This document shows positions 18,043-27,222 of a stretch of 64,000 nt of DNA, in pieces; position 1 is the stretch's first letter; the number at the start of each line of letters is the position of its first letter. This DNA comes from CAZWKQ01 sp964634005 (GTDB lineage: Bacteria; Bacteroidota; Bacteroidia; Bacteroidales; JACABE01). Where the stretch lies: contig CAZWKQ010000001.1 in assembly GCA_964634005.1 (NCBI GenBank), positions 1-64,000 of the forward strand, read 5' to 3'. The position numbers and the translations under genes are program-made. Below the pieces are notes generated by a model. The model was not told the DNA's origin and did not search any database. It worked only from the letters and a program-made list of their open reading frames with translations.

Positions 18043-18831
18043 TTAACGATTTTTGTATATGCTCAAAATGCCGCTCAAATCAATTAATCCGAGTAGCTGA
18101 GCCGAAGTAATTACGATAATTACAATAACAACCCATCTTACAAAATTACTTCCCCAAGTTATGGCATACTTTGATGCGAGATAAGCCCCGATTATATTGC
18201 CTATCGAATGAATTAAGCCATATTCATAATTAATTTGGTTGTTTATTATAAAAACAATAATAGTAAAAGGAGCATAAAGCAAAACAATAAACACTTTAAT
18301 AGCATTGGCTCTTACCAAGTCGTAGCCCGATGAAAGCACTAAAGCTCCGAGTATAAAGTAACCGACACCCACATGAATAAAACCGCCGTAAAAGCCTATA
18401 AGAAGATATGTTATCCATTGCAGGGGAGTTATTTTTTTTGAAATAAGATTCTCTTGTCCGTTAAGCCATTTTTCGGGTTTGTAAATTATAAAAAACAGCA
18501 TAATAAGCATAATAACAGCAAATGCTCTTTCGAATATCTTTTCGTCGATATCCACTGCAACATAAGCCCCTGCAACTGAGCCTAAAATTGTAGGTATTCC
18601 CAAATAAAATCCTTTTTTAACGTCGAGAAGTTTATTTTTTTTGAAAGTGGCCGTTGAAGTGAGTGTTTGCAACAAAACTGCAATTCTGTTGGTCCCGTTT
18701 GCAACAGTAATCGGAAGGCCCAATATCATAAACAGTGAAATGGAAATTATAGTCCCGCCACCGGCCAAAGTGTTTATAAACCCTACCAATAACCCACTGA
18801 ATATAAGCGATAAGACTATAAGTACCGACAT
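18043..18831 (-). CDS. TauE/SafE family permease
   Basis: The 262-residue membrane protein starts MSVLIVLSLIFSGLLVGFI and has about eight hydrophobic helices, with the family motif region NTLAGGGTIISISLF in the first loop. TauE/SafE proteins export sulfite, sulfoacetate or other organosulfur anions; the substrate cannot be told here. It is 5 bases from the epimerase gene and is probably in the same transcript as feoAB. Confidence 0.88.
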   Translation of the reverse strand: MSVLIVLSLIFSGLLVGFINTLAGGGTIISISLFMILGLPITVANGTNRIAVLLQTLTSTATFKKNKLLDVKKGFYLGIPTILGSVAGAYVAVDIDEKIFERAFAVIMLIMLFFIIYKPEKWLNGQENLISKKITPLQWITYLLIGFYGGFIHVGVGYFILGALVLSSGYDLVRANAIKVFIVLLYAPFTIIVFIINNQINYEYGLIHSIGNIIGAYLASKYAITWGSNFVRWVVIVIIVITSAQLLGLIDLSGILSIYKNR

Positions 18832-18836
18832 AGTTT

Positions 18837-19850
18837 TTATTTTTTGAATTCTTTCAAATAAATTCCGGCTGTAAATTTAATAGTTTCCTCTATAGGTATA
18901 AATTTAAAGCCAAGTGTATTGATAATTTTTTCGGAGGAATAATAGTATTTATTTAATGAAGTAAGGACTGTTTCTTTTGTAATAAGAGGATAGTTTTTAA
19001 AGAAAAAACTTCTAATATATTCGGCTCTCCATGCTATACTTAAGATAGATTTAGTTAGCTTATATTTAGGACTTTTTTTGCCGTAATTCTTCAGAATTAA
19101 GGTGAAAATATCCTTATAGCTCAGATTTTCGGCCGAAACAATAAATCTTTCGGCTGATATATCGCTTTCCATAAGCAAATACATAATTTCGGCAACGTCT
19201 CTTACGTCAACATAGCCGTTTACTCCTTCGGTGTAAAAATTGCTTAATTTCGACAAAGTTTTAAAAATTTTTGAACTGCCTTTTTCCCAATTACCCGGTC
19301 CTAAAATAATCGACGGGTTTACAATAACAGCATTAAGACCTTCTTCTATTCCTCGCCATACTTCTCTTTCGGCAGCATATTTAGCTTTTGCATAGTTCGA
19401 ATTCTCTTTCGACGATTTCCATTCGGTTTTTTCATCAATAACCATCTGTTCGCTTGTCCTGCTAAATGCCGCAACTGAGCTGACATGACATAGTTTCTTG
19501 ACTTTTAGGTTAAGACATGCATTTACAACATTCTCTGTACCTTTTATATTTATTTTGAAAATTTTTGATTTATCGATAGGGTTAAACGAAACAAAAGCAG
19601 CACAGTGAAAGACTTTTTCAACTCCTGTCATAGCCTCCTCTAGGGATAAAATATCGAGTATATCGGCATCAACCCATTCAATAAGGCTATCGGCCATGTT
19701 TCTTTCAATGTTGTAATAAGAAATAATTTTGTAAAAAGACTCGAGCTTACTTTCTTTTCTTTTTAATGCCCTTACTTTGCACCCTTTCATAATGAGGTTG
19801 GCTGTAAGATGAGAGCCTAAAAAACCTGTAGCGCCGGTAACTAAATACAT
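18837..19850 (-). CDS. NAD-dependent epimerase/dehydratase (extended SDR)
   Basis: From ATG at 19850 the product has 337 residues and starts MYLVTGATGFLGSHL, with the GxxGxxG NAD-binding motif. A YAKAKYAAE stretch supplies the YxxxK catalytic motif of extended SDRs. It resembles dihydroflavonol-4-reductase-like proteins; the substrate is unknown. A longer frame to 19940 overlaps feoAB and adds 30 residues before the Rossmann fold, so I reject that start. Two bases separate it from the feoAB stop codon. Confidence 0.88.
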   Translation of the reverse strand: MYLVTGATGFLGSHLTANLIMKGCKVRALKRKESKLESFYKIISYYNIERNMADSLIEWVDADILDILSLEEAMTGVEKVFHCAAFVSFNPIDKSKIFKINIKGTENVVNACLNLKVKKLCHVSSVAAFSRTSEQMVIDEKTEWKSSKENSNYAKAKYAAEREVWRGIEEGLNAVIVNPSIILGPGNWEKGSSKIFKTLSKLSNFYTEGVNGYVDVRDVAEIMYLLMESDISAERFIVSAENLSYKDIFTLILKNYGKKSPKYKLTKSILSIAWRAEYIRSFFFKNYPLITKETVLTSLNKYYYSSEKIINTLGFKFIPIEETIKFTAGIYLKEFKK

Positions 19851-19852
19851 AA

Positions 19853-22369
19853 TCAAATTATTAAACTTCCTATTTGATAAACCGTAAATGAAATCAACCA
19901 AGCTAAAGTAGTAGTATAAGCTGCAACAAAAATAGCCCATTTAATGCCTCCGGCTTCTTTTTTTACAGCAGCAAAAACAGCTACACAAGGGAAATAAATA
20001 AGTACAAATAAAAGAAACGACAATGCTACCAAAGGTGTAAACACTTTTTGATTTACTTTTTCACCTTTCGAGTATGTTTCGTTTTTAATTTTATTTATAA
20101 GAGCAGTTGATTTTTCGTCGGCATTTTTATCGGCTTGGTACATAATTCCCATAGTGCTGACAACAATTTCCTTTGCGGCAGTTCCAGCAAGTAAACTCAC
20201 GCTCATTTTCCAGTCGAAGCCCAACGGACGCATCACTGGTTCGATAAAATGACCTATTCTTCCTATATATGAGTTTTCCTGACGGTGTGCTTCCCATTCA
20301 AGAACTATATTGTCAACAGCCTTTTGCTTTTCTTTTGATAATGAATCTTTTAACTGATTATTACCGGCAATCAACAAATCGAATTTCTTTTCTGTTGCTG
20401 CAATTCTGTCATTGAAAATATTATCCGACTTAGTTTCACGCGGAAAGTATCCTAAAGCCCAGATTATTATTGAGGCTAACAATATAACTCCTCCCATTTT
20501 CTTCAGATACTGACCGCTTTTGAACCAAACATGCTTGTAAATTGCCCTGAATGTAGGAATTCTGTATGGCGGGAGTTCCATTACAAATGGAGTTTCCTTT
20601 GATTTGAAAATAAATTTGCTGAAAATAAGAGCTAATATTATGGCAAATAAAATGCCCGTCAGGTATATCGAGAATAAAACAGTTCCGGCGTATTGAGCAA
20701 AAACAGCACTTGTGATGAGAATATAAACAGGCAATCTGGCACTGCACGACATAAAAGGATTTATCAATATAGTAAGGATACGATCGTTTCTGTTTTCCAA
20801 TGTTCGGGTGGCCATTATGGCAGGCACGTTACAACCAAAACCCATTATCAACGGGATAAACGATTTACCGTGTAAACCTATCAGATGCATAAGCTTGTCC
20901 ATAATGAATGCAGCCCTTGCCATATAGCCCGTATCTTCCATAAAAGATATAAACAAGAATAAAATAACGATATTAGGTAAAAAAACTATAACACCGCCAA
21001 CACCTTGTATAATTCCGTCAATCAATAAATCTTTCAGCATACCTTCGGGCATCATTAAATTGACAAAATGAGCAACTTCATCTACCAGAAACTCTATCCA
21101 CGAAACGGGGTATTGGCCAAGTTTAAAAGTTGCCTGAAACATTATCCAAAGAAAGAGAATAAAAATAGGATATCCCCAAATTTTGTGTGTAAGTATATTA
21201 TCAATCTTTTTTGTAATGGTATTTTTGTAATTTATTTTGCTTTTTACGGTAAGTGTTTCTTTTAAAGCACCGTTAATAAAACCATACCTCGCATCGGCAA
21301 TAAGTGTTTCCGAATCTTCATTATAAAGCGATTCGAGTTTCTTTATACATTGATAAACAACATCGCTAAGAATAAAGTAATTGTCGAATCCGGTTATTAT
21401 CTGATTTGCCCATTTATCCTTTTCAATCAGCTTTATGGCTAAAAATCTCGACGAAATTCTATCGGTTGTACTTTTATTCTTCTTTATTTCGTTTTGAATA
21501 TTTTTTATTGCCTCTTCTACATTTTCACCGTAATTTATATGTATGTGTCTGACAGTATTGTCATTATCCTCGTAAACTTCAATTATTTTATCGAAAAGCT
21601 CGTTAATACCCTTGCCTTTATTACCAACAGTAGTAACCATAGGTATTCCGAGCATTTTTCCCAAATGCTTATGATTGAATTCGTTTCCTGTGTTTTCGAA
21701 TTCATCGTACATATTGAGGGCAATAACTACTTTAATGTCCAAATCGATAAGCTGAGTAGTAAGAAATAAATTTCGCTCGAGATTCGAAGTATCAACAACA
21801 TTAATAACAATATCAGGTACTTCGTTAATTAGAAATTCTCTGACATACAATTCTTCGGGAGTATAAGCCGAAATGGAATATGTACCCGGTAAATCGGTTA
21901 TTTTGAACGTATAATCTTTGTATTTGAAAACGGCTTCTTTCGATTCTACGGTAACTCCGCTGTAATTACCGACATGTTCGTGCGATTTGGAAGCAAAATT
22001 GAATAATGACGTTTTACCCGAATTGGGATTTCCGACAAATGCAACTTCAATTACTTTACCTTTCTCTTTTATCGAAGTTTTAATATTAGCATCATCAATA
22101 ACTCCGAAATAAGAATTTTCGCCGTTATAACCCTTAAATTCATTATCAATCTTAACAATTTCGATAAGCATAGCCTCGGAATTTCTCAAAGACACCGAAT
22201 AATCGAGAATTCGGTACTCAACAGGGTCTTTAAGAGGAGCCAATTTTACTACTTCAACCTTTTGGCCTTTGATAAAACCCATTTCGGTAATACGTTTTCT
22301 AAAAGCCCCTCTGCCTTTGATTTTAACTATAATTGCCGATTCGCCTTGCTTAAGCTCGTTTAACGTCAT
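19853..22369 (-). CDS. feoB: FeoA-FeoB fusion ferrous iron transporter
   Basis: The 838-residue protein starts with an SH3-like FeoA domain (MTLNELKQGESAIIVKI to about residue 75), then FeoB's G domain with GNPNSGKTSLFN near 113-124 and DLPGTYS, then a membrane part containing Gate regions and CPAIMATRTLENR-like loops. FeoB imports ferrous iron, with GTP hydrolysis controlling the pore. FeoA-FeoB fusions are usual in Bacteroidota. A promoter lies at 22410-22440. Nothing is missing. Confidence 0.96.
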   Translation of the reverse strand: MTLNELKQGESAIIVKIKGRGAFRKRITEMGFIKGQKVEVVKLAPLKDPVEYRILDYSVSLRNSEAMLIEIVKIDNEFKGYNGENSYFGVIDDANIKTSIKEKGKVIEVAFVGNPNSGKTSLFNFASKSHEHVGNYSGVTVESKEAVFKYKDYTFKITDLPGTYSISAYTPEELYVREFLINEVPDIVINVVDTSNLERNLFLTTQLIDLDIKVVIALNMYDEFENTGNEFNHKHLGKMLGIPMVTTVGNKGKGINELFDKIIEVYEDNDNTVRHIHINYGENVEEAIKNIQNEIKKNKSTTDRISSRFLAIKLIEKDKWANQIITGFDNYFILSDVVYQCIKKLESLYNEDSETLIADARYGFINGALKETLTVKSKINYKNTITKKIDNILTHKIWGYPIFILFLWIMFQATFKLGQYPVSWIEFLVDEVAHFVNLMMPEGMLKDLLIDGIIQGVGGVIVFLPNIVILFLFISFMEDTGYMARAAFIMDKLMHLIGLHGKSFIPLIMGFGCNVPAIMATRTLENRNDRILTILINPFMSCSARLPVYILITSAVFAQYAGTVLFSIYLTGILFAIILALIFSKFIFKSKETPFVMELPPYRIPTFRAIYKHVWFKSGQYLKKMGGVILLASIIIWALGYFPRETKSDNIFNDRIAATEKKFDLLIAGNNQLKDSLSKEKQKAVDNIVLEWEAHRQENSYIGRIGHFIEPVMRPLGFDWKMSVSLLAGTAAKEIVVSTMGIMYQADKNADEKSTALINKIKNETYSKGEKVNQKVFTPLVALSFLLFVLIYFPCVAVFAAVKKEAGGIKWAIFVAAYTTTLAWLISFTVYQIGSLII

Positions 22370-22409
22370 TTAATTTACAGCAAATTTTTATAGATTGAAT
22401 TTAATAATG

Positions 22410-22440
22410 CAAAAGTAAACATTATTTAATGTGCAGCAAA
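22410..22440 (-). promoter_or_regulatory. feoAB promoter
   Basis: Reading the minus strand, TTTG at 22440-22437 is followed after 19 bases by TACTTTTG at 22417-22410. Both elements fit the Bacteroidota -33/-7 pattern at a normal distance, 40 bases before the feoAB ATG. I see no clear iron-regulator box. Confidence 0.6.
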
Positions 22441-22476
22441 TTATTTAGAATTGTTTTAAATTATTTTTTTTATTAA

Positions 22477-22501
22477 TTGAACATTTTTTTTATTAATTTT
22501 G
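22477..22501 (+). promoter_or_regulatory. tRNA-Leu promoter
   Basis: TTG at 22477-22479 is followed after 14 bases by TAATTTTG at 22494-22501, which fits the -7 element TAnnTTTG. The start point would be about 20 bases before the tRNA. The spacing is a little short. Confidence 0.45.
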
Positions 22502-22526
22502 CAAAGAAATTATAGTTCTTTAAAAT

Positions 22527-22610
22527 GCCCAGATGGCGGAATTGGTAGACGCGTTGGTCTCAAAAACCAATGAGGTAACACTCGTGCCGGTTCGATCCCG
22601 GCTCCGGGTA
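22527..22610 (+). tRNA. tRNA-Leu (anticodon CAA)
   Basis: The sequence folds as a class II tRNA. The anticodon stem TTGGT/ACCAA closes the loop CTCAAAA, giving anticodon CAA for codon UUG. A variable arm TGAGGTAACACTCG and a T arm GCCGGTTCGATCCCGGC follow. The acceptor stem pairs except for one A-C mismatch. The CCA end is not encoded. Confidence 0.96.
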
Positions 22611-22619
22611 CAAGTTTTA

Positions 22620-22645
22620 GGCTCTGATAATCAGAGCCTTTTTTA
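22620..22645 (+). terminator. Intrinsic terminator after tRNA-Leu
   Basis: The stem GGCTCTGA/TCAGAGCC encloses TAA and is followed by six T. It starts 9 bases after the tRNA. The S41 protease ATG lies only 12 bases beyond it. Confidence 0.9.
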
Positions 22646-22656
22646 TATTTTGAAAT

Positions 22657-24255
22657 ATGAATGAAAATAAAAAAAATTATTCGCGATTTTTGCCCATATT
22701 CTTTTCTTTGGCAGTAATTTTCGGAGTTTTTATCGGAATAATTATCAATTGGCCTTCAAACAAGGTAAATAAGCAGATAAGCAACAAATTATCTTACATT
22801 ACCGACATTATAATGCAAAATTATGTTGACAGTGTTGATTACGAAACACTTCAAAACAGCATGATTACCGGAATGCTCGAAAAACTTGATCCCCATTCGG
22901 TTTATATAACAGCCGACGAATTCAACGAAGCCAACGACCCTCTGATAGGAAATTTCGAAGGAATAGGAGTTCAGTTTCGCATACTTAACGATACGATTTT
23001 AGTTATAAATACCATAACTTCAGGACCATCGGAAAAAGCAGGAGTTATGGCCGGAGACAGAATTGTTAAAATAGAAGATAAAAACGTTGCCGGTATTGGG
23101 ATAAAAGATACTGATGTAGTAAAAAAACTCAAAGGCAAAAAAGGAACTAAAGTTAAGATATCGGTATTAAGAAAAGGAATAAATCACCTTCTCGATTTCA
23201 CCATTAACCGCGATGTAATTCCGACATACAGCATTGATGTATCTTATATGACAGATAAAGAAATAGGATACATAAAACTAAGCAAGTTTTCGGCAACTAC
23301 AGGTCAAGAGTTTAACGATGCCCTAAAAAAACTACTATCCGAGGGGATGAAAAAACTAATACTCGATTTAAGAGGAAACGGAGGCGGAATATTGCAATCG
23401 GCAATAGAGGTTGCAGATGAATTTTTACCCGAAAAAAAGATTATTGTCTATACCGAAGGTAACAATCGTCCTAATGAGTATGCAAAAGCCACCTCTAAAG
23501 GGCTTTTTGAGGATAAACCATTAGTAATTCTTATTGATGAATTGTCGGCATCGGCAAGTGAGATTATAGCCGGAGCCATTCAGGATAACGACAGGGGTAC
23601 TATTATCGGAAGACGCAGTTTCGGTAAAGGACTAGTACAGGAACAATTCAAATTATCGGACGGCTCGGCATTGAGATTGACTATTGCCCGCTACCATACA
23701 CCTACAGGGAGATGCATCCAAAAACCATACTCTTCTGATATTGAACTTTACATGAACGACCTAAACCAAAGATTTATTAACGGAGAATTTGAAGCTCCCG
23801 ATAATGTTCATTTTGCCGACTCGCTTAAGTATAAAACACCTAAAGGCAAAATTGTTTACGGCGGTGGCGGTATTATGCCCGATATTTACATTCCGTTGAT
23901 TAGCGGAAGAAACAACGATATTTATAATCAGGTAATTAACAAAGTTAATATCTATCAGTTTGCTTTTGAATATACCGACAACAACAGAAAAAAACTATCA
24001 ATATTCAAAAACTCTGATGATTTTATCAAAAATTTTGCTGTTGACGACAAGTTATTCTCCAATTTTATTGAATACGCCAATTCCAAAGGATTTGCACTTA
24101 AGAAGAATATTGATAAACAAAGTGAAACAAAGATAAAAACACTGATAAAATCGCTGATAGCAAGAAATTTGTTCGACGATAAAGCGTATTATCCTATATA
24201 TCTGCCTTTGGATAGTGCTTTTAAAAAAGCGGTACAAGTACTCAAAAATGAATAA
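22657..24255 (+). CDS. S41 family carboxy-terminal processing protease
   Basis: The 532-residue product has an N-terminal membrane anchor or signal (FFSLAVIFGVFIGIII), a PDZ domain about residues 85-170, and an S41 catalytic domain. Family motifs are LRGNGGGILQSA, DELSASASEIIAGA with the catalytic Ser, and GRRSFGKGLVQ with the Lys base. CtpA-like enzymes cut periplasmic proteins at the C terminus. It probably faces the periplasm. The ATG follows the tRNA terminator so closely that its transcription must begin within or before that hairpin. Confidence 0.93.
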   Translation: MNENKKNYSRFLPIFFSLAVIFGVFIGIIINWPSNKVNKQISNKLSYITDIIMQNYVDSVDYETLQNSMITGMLEKLDPHSVYITADEFNEANDPLIGNFEGIGVQFRILNDTILVINTITSGPSEKAGVMAGDRIVKIEDKNVAGIGIKDTDVVKKLKGKKGTKVKISVLRKGINHLLDFTINRDVIPTYSIDVSYMTDKEIGYIKLSKFSATTGQEFNDALKKLLSEGMKKLILDLRGNGGGILQSAIEVADEFLPEKKIIVYTEGNNRPNEYAKATSKGLFEDKPLVILIDELSASASEIIAGAIQDNDRGTIIGRRSFGKGLVQEQFKLSDGSALRLTIARYHTPTGRCIQKPYSSDIELYMNDLNQRFINGEFEAPDNVHFADSLKYKTPKGKIVYGGGGIMPDIYIPLISGRNNDIYNQVINKVNIYQFAFEYTDNNRKKLSIFKNSDDFIKNFAVDDKLFSNFIEYANSKGFALKKNIDKQSETKIKTLIKSLIARNLFDDKAYYPIYLPLDSAFKKAVQVLKNE

Positions 24256-24277
24256 ACCAAAGTTATAAGCATTTAAT

Positions 24278-24301
24278 AATCAAAAAAAGAAGTTTTTGAT
24301 T
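24278..24301. terminator. Bidirectional terminator between S41 protease and cyclophilin genes
   Basis: A 9-bp inverted repeat AATCAAAAA/TTTTTGATT with a 6-base loop lies between two converging genes. A-rich and T-rich arms allow it to act on either strand, though the stem is weak. Confidence 0.5.
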
Positions 24302-24332
24302 TAGTTTCTTTGCCATAACTCTGTTTTTTATC

Positions 24333-25007
24333 TTACTTATCCAGCACTCTTACAAACATTCTTATATCTTCAATCGGGCGATTATTATTATCGGTTTTAA
24401 CAGATGCAATTTTATCGACAACTTCAATACCGCTGACTACTTCGCCGAAAACTGTATAACTGCCGTCAAGATGAGGAGTTCCGCCTATAGTTGTGTATGT
24501 TTTAATCTGTTGTTCGGTGAAAGTTTTATTCATTCTTTGCGATAACATATCGAGTTCTTCTTTTGTAAAAACTTTTCCCTGAACAATATAAAACTGCGAA
24601 CCTGAGGATGCTTTTTGAGGATTTATCATATCCCCTTCTCTTGCAGCGGCAATTACTCCTTTTTTGTGTATTAAACCCGGAACAAATTCAGCTTTTATTG
24701 TATAGGAAGGGCCACCGTTGCCCAATAATATACCTGATGGAGCATTTTTCGACGTAGGGTCGCCTCCCTGAATCATAAACTGATTGATAACTCTATGGAA
24801 CAAAGTACTGTCGAAATAACCTTCTTTGGCTAATTTCAAAAAATTGTCCCTGTGAAGAGGTGTCTCGTTATATAGTTTCACGACTATATTTCCGTATTTA
24901 GTAATTATTTCCACCTTTTTCTCGGTTTCGGTTTTGTTTTGGCAAGAAGTTAAATTAAAAACCGATTGAACAAAAATTAAAAAGATTAAAACACTTATAT
25001 TTCTCAT
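24333..25007 (-). CDS. Cyclophilin-type peptidyl-prolyl isomerase lipoprotein
   Basis: The 224-residue protein starts with a lipoprotein signal ending in LTSC (Cys about 22). The rest is a cyclophilin domain: LYNETPLHRDNFLKL, FHRVINQFMIQGGDP, SSGSQFYIVQG and YTVFGEVVSG. A lysine-rich or polar linker precedes the domain. It would catalyse proline isomerisation in the periplasm, attached to a membrane. It is preceded by an AT-rich upstream region shared with the divergent nuoE. Confidence 0.94.
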   Translation of the reverse strand: MRNISVLIFLIFVQSVFNLTSCQNKTETEKKVEIITKYGNIVVKLYNETPLHRDNFLKLAKEGYFDSTLFHRVINQFMIQGGDPTSKNAPSGILLGNGGPSYTIKAEFVPGLIHKKGVIAAAREGDMINPQKASSGSQFYIVQGKVFTKEELDMLSQRMNKTFTEQQIKTYTTIGGTPHLDGSYTVFGEVVSGIEVVDKIASVKTDNNNRPIEDIRMFVRVLDK

Positions 25008-25097
25008 ATTTCTTATTTTTTTGATACAAATTTAAATTAATTTTATTTTGAACCGATTTATTTTTTTAGTATTTTTATACCCTTAAAAGTATTTTAT

Positions 25098-25556
25098 ATG
25101 CAATCTATTGATTCTATTCTTAATAAATATGAACCTAAAAAAGAAAACCTGATTAGCATATTACATGAAATTCAGGACAATAATCCCAAACAATTTATAG
25201 GAGAGGAAGAACTGAAGAAAGTTTCGTCATTTTTGAACCTAACTATGAGTGAAATATACGGAGTAGTAACCTATTACAGTATGCTTAGCACAGTTCCGAG
25301 AGGTAAATACCTGATACGTTTGTGCAATTCTCCCGTATGCAACATTGTCGGCAGCGATAAAATTGCCTCAAAAATAAAAGAATTACTGAAAATAGATTTC
25401 AATGAAACAACAATTGACGGTATGTTTACTCTTGAAAAGTGTGAGTGCTTGGGATTATGCGGAAATAAGCCATCGATGATGATAAATAAAGAAGTATATA
25501 CCGGTTTAACAGAAAATAATGTTGAGTTAATAATCGAAAGCTTAAAAAATAATTAA
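25098..25556 (+). CDS. NuoE-like 2Fe-2S subunit (thioredoxin-like)
   Basis: The 152-residue protein has the thioredoxin-like 2Fe-2S fold of NuoE/HydC, with ligand cysteines in CNSPVCN and KCECLGLCGNKP, in the order C-x4-C and C-x3-C. Electrons would pass from FMN of the partner subunit. One codon boundary separates it from the NuoF-like gene (no gap). Other Nuo genes are not nearby, so it may serve an electron-bifurcating hydrogenase or formate dehydrogenase, not complex I. Confidence 0.9.
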   Translation: MQSIDSILNKYEPKKENLISILHEIQDNNPKQFIGEEELKKVSSFLNLTMSEIYGVVTYYSMLSTVPRGKYLIRLCNSPVCNIVGSDKIASKIKELLKIDFNETTIDGMFTLEKCECLGLCGNKPSMMINKEVYTGLTENNVELIIESLKNN

Positions 25557-26798
25557 ATGCTTAAAGAAACCAAAATAGCACTAAAAAATGCAGGTAAAAT
25601 AAATCCTGAAAGTATTGATGATTATATTTCTGTCGGAGGGTATAAATCATTATCGCTTGCACTTGAGAAAAAGCCTTACGAAATTATCGAAGAAGTCGAA
25701 AAATCGGGCTTAAGAGGCAGAGGTGGAGCAGGCTTTCCTACAGGGATGAAAAACCGCTTTACAACTCAATCGTGCGATATTTGCGAGCGTTATATTGTTT
25801 GTAATGCCGATGAAGGAGAACCTGGAACATTTAAGGATAGAATTATAATGGAAAACGACCCTCATCTGCTTATAGAAGGTATGATTATAAGCGCTTATGC
25901 CATAGGTGCGTCAAAAGGATATATCTACATAAGGGCCGAATATTACGAAGCTACCAAGAAAATAAAAAAAGCCATAGAAGATGCTTATAAAAAGGGATTT
26001 TTAGGCAAAAATATTCTTGGTAAAAATTTTGATTTCGATTTAACCGTAAAATTAGGAGCAGGCTCATACCTTTGCGGTGAGGAGTTAACACTTTTAGAGT
26101 CTCTGGAAGGGAAAAGAGGATATCCAAGGATAAAACCTCCATTTCCTGCCGAAGCCGGTTTATACGGAAAACCTACCCTGATAAATAATGTGGAGACATT
26201 ATCACATATTCCCGATATAATTTCGAAAGGTGCCGAATGGTACTCAAATTTAGGAACAGTAAAATCTAAGGGAACCAAAATATTCACAGTAAGCGGAAAA
26301 GTCAACAATCCGGGGTATATCGAAACAGAATTTGGAGCTACCCTAAGAGACATAATATTCGATTTTGCAGGCGGTATTCAAAACGGCAAAAAAATCAAGG
26401 GAGCATTAATAGGCGGTGCCGCAGGAACTTTCGTAAACGATGATATGCTCGATATTATAATGGGATATGATGAGTTAAAAGAATTGGGACTAACTCTCGG
26501 TTCGGGAGCTATTATCGTTTTCGACGAAGAAACTTCTGTTTACGATATATTAAACAATATTCTTCATTTCTTTAAGCACGAATCGTGCGGTAAATGCGTC
26601 CCATGCCGAATCGGGACTACACAACTGCTTTTACTGATGGGAAAAATTAAAAATGCGGATAATAGAGATATACTTTACAGTAACTTAGTTGAACAGTCGG
26701 AATTAATGGCAAAAACTTCTCTTTGTCCTTTGGGGCAATCGCCGGTATTACCGGTTAAAAGTGCATATAAATACTTTGAAAAGGAATTATTAACCTAA
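25557..26798 (+). CDS. NuoF-like NADH-binding FMN/4Fe-4S subunit
   Basis: The 413-residue product has the NADH/FMN region GLRGRGGAGFPTG near residue 50, VCNADEGEPGTFKDR, the AGSYLCGEELTLLESLEG loop and the 4Fe-4S motif ESCGKCVPCRIGT near 341. Family length is about 420-430, so this is complete, without the extra N-terminal ferredoxin-like part of HydB. It oxidises NADH or reduces NAD+. The catalytic partner is not in the window. Confidence 0.92.
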   Translation: MLKETKIALKNAGKINPESIDDYISVGGYKSLSLALEKKPYEIIEEVEKSGLRGRGGAGFPTGMKNRFTTQSCDICERYIVCNADEGEPGTFKDRIIMENDPHLLIEGMIISAYAIGASKGYIYIRAEYYEATKKIKKAIEDAYKKGFLGKNILGKNFDFDLTVKLGAGSYLCGEELTLLESLEGKRGYPRIKPPFPAEAGLYGKPTLINNVETLSHIPDIISKGAEWYSNLGTVKSKGTKIFTVSGKVNNPGYIETEFGATLRDIIFDFAGGIQNGKKIKGALIGGAAGTFVNDDMLDIIMGYDELKELGLTLGSGAIIVFDEETSVYDILNNILHFFKHESCGKCVPCRIGTTQLLLLMGKIKNADNRDILYSNLVEQSELMAKTSLCPLGQSPVLPVKSAYKYFEKELLT

Positions 26799-26827
26799 GT
26801 TATCATTAATAAATAAATTCATTGCTT

Positions 26828-27139
26828 ATGTTTGGAAATATGGTCAGCAAAATGAAAGAATTGCAGCAAATTCTGGATGACACCAAAATCAGAATGGAAT
26901 CGATTTATTTTGAAACAGTTTCAAATGATGGTGCAATAACAATAGTAATGAATGCTAACAAAAAAATTAAGGAGATTTCAATAAACGAAAAACTCCTAAG
27001 TATCTCCGATAAAGAGAAATTACAGGAAAATTTAAAATTTACCATCAATCAGGCTATGGAAAAGGCTGAAAAAATCTTTGAATCGGAGATGAAAGACATA
27101 ACCAAAGGAGTATTCCCTACTTTCCCATTTTTATTTTGA
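26828..27139 (+). CDS. YbaB/EbfC family DNA-binding protein
   Basis: From ATG at 26828 the product is 103 residues, MFGNMVSKMKELQQILDDTK, with a helix-strand-helix layout and a C-terminal amphipathic helix as in YbaB/EbfC proteins. These form tweezer-like dimers that coat DNA. An in-frame TTG at 26822 is less likely. Usually the gene is beside dnaX-recR, which is not the case here. Confidence 0.85.
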   Translation: MFGNMVSKMKELQQILDDTKIRMESIYFETVSNDGAITIVMNANKKIKEISINEKLLSISDKEKLQENLKFTINQAMEKAEKIFESEMKDITKGVFPTFPFLF

Positions 27140-27176
27140 AATACTTTTTATTTGTTATTTAATTGGTTACAAAAAA

Positions 27177-27211
27177 AAGTGAGCTGTCCTGATTATTTAG
27201 ACAGCTCACTT
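27177..27211 (-). terminator. Intrinsic terminator of sppA
   Basis: A perfect 12-bp stem, AAGTGAGCTGTC/GACAGCTCACTT, encloses an 11-base loop. On the minus strand it is followed by a run of T, so it stops transcription of the gene at 27223. Confidence 0.92.
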
Positions 27212-27222
27212 ACGATTATGGC

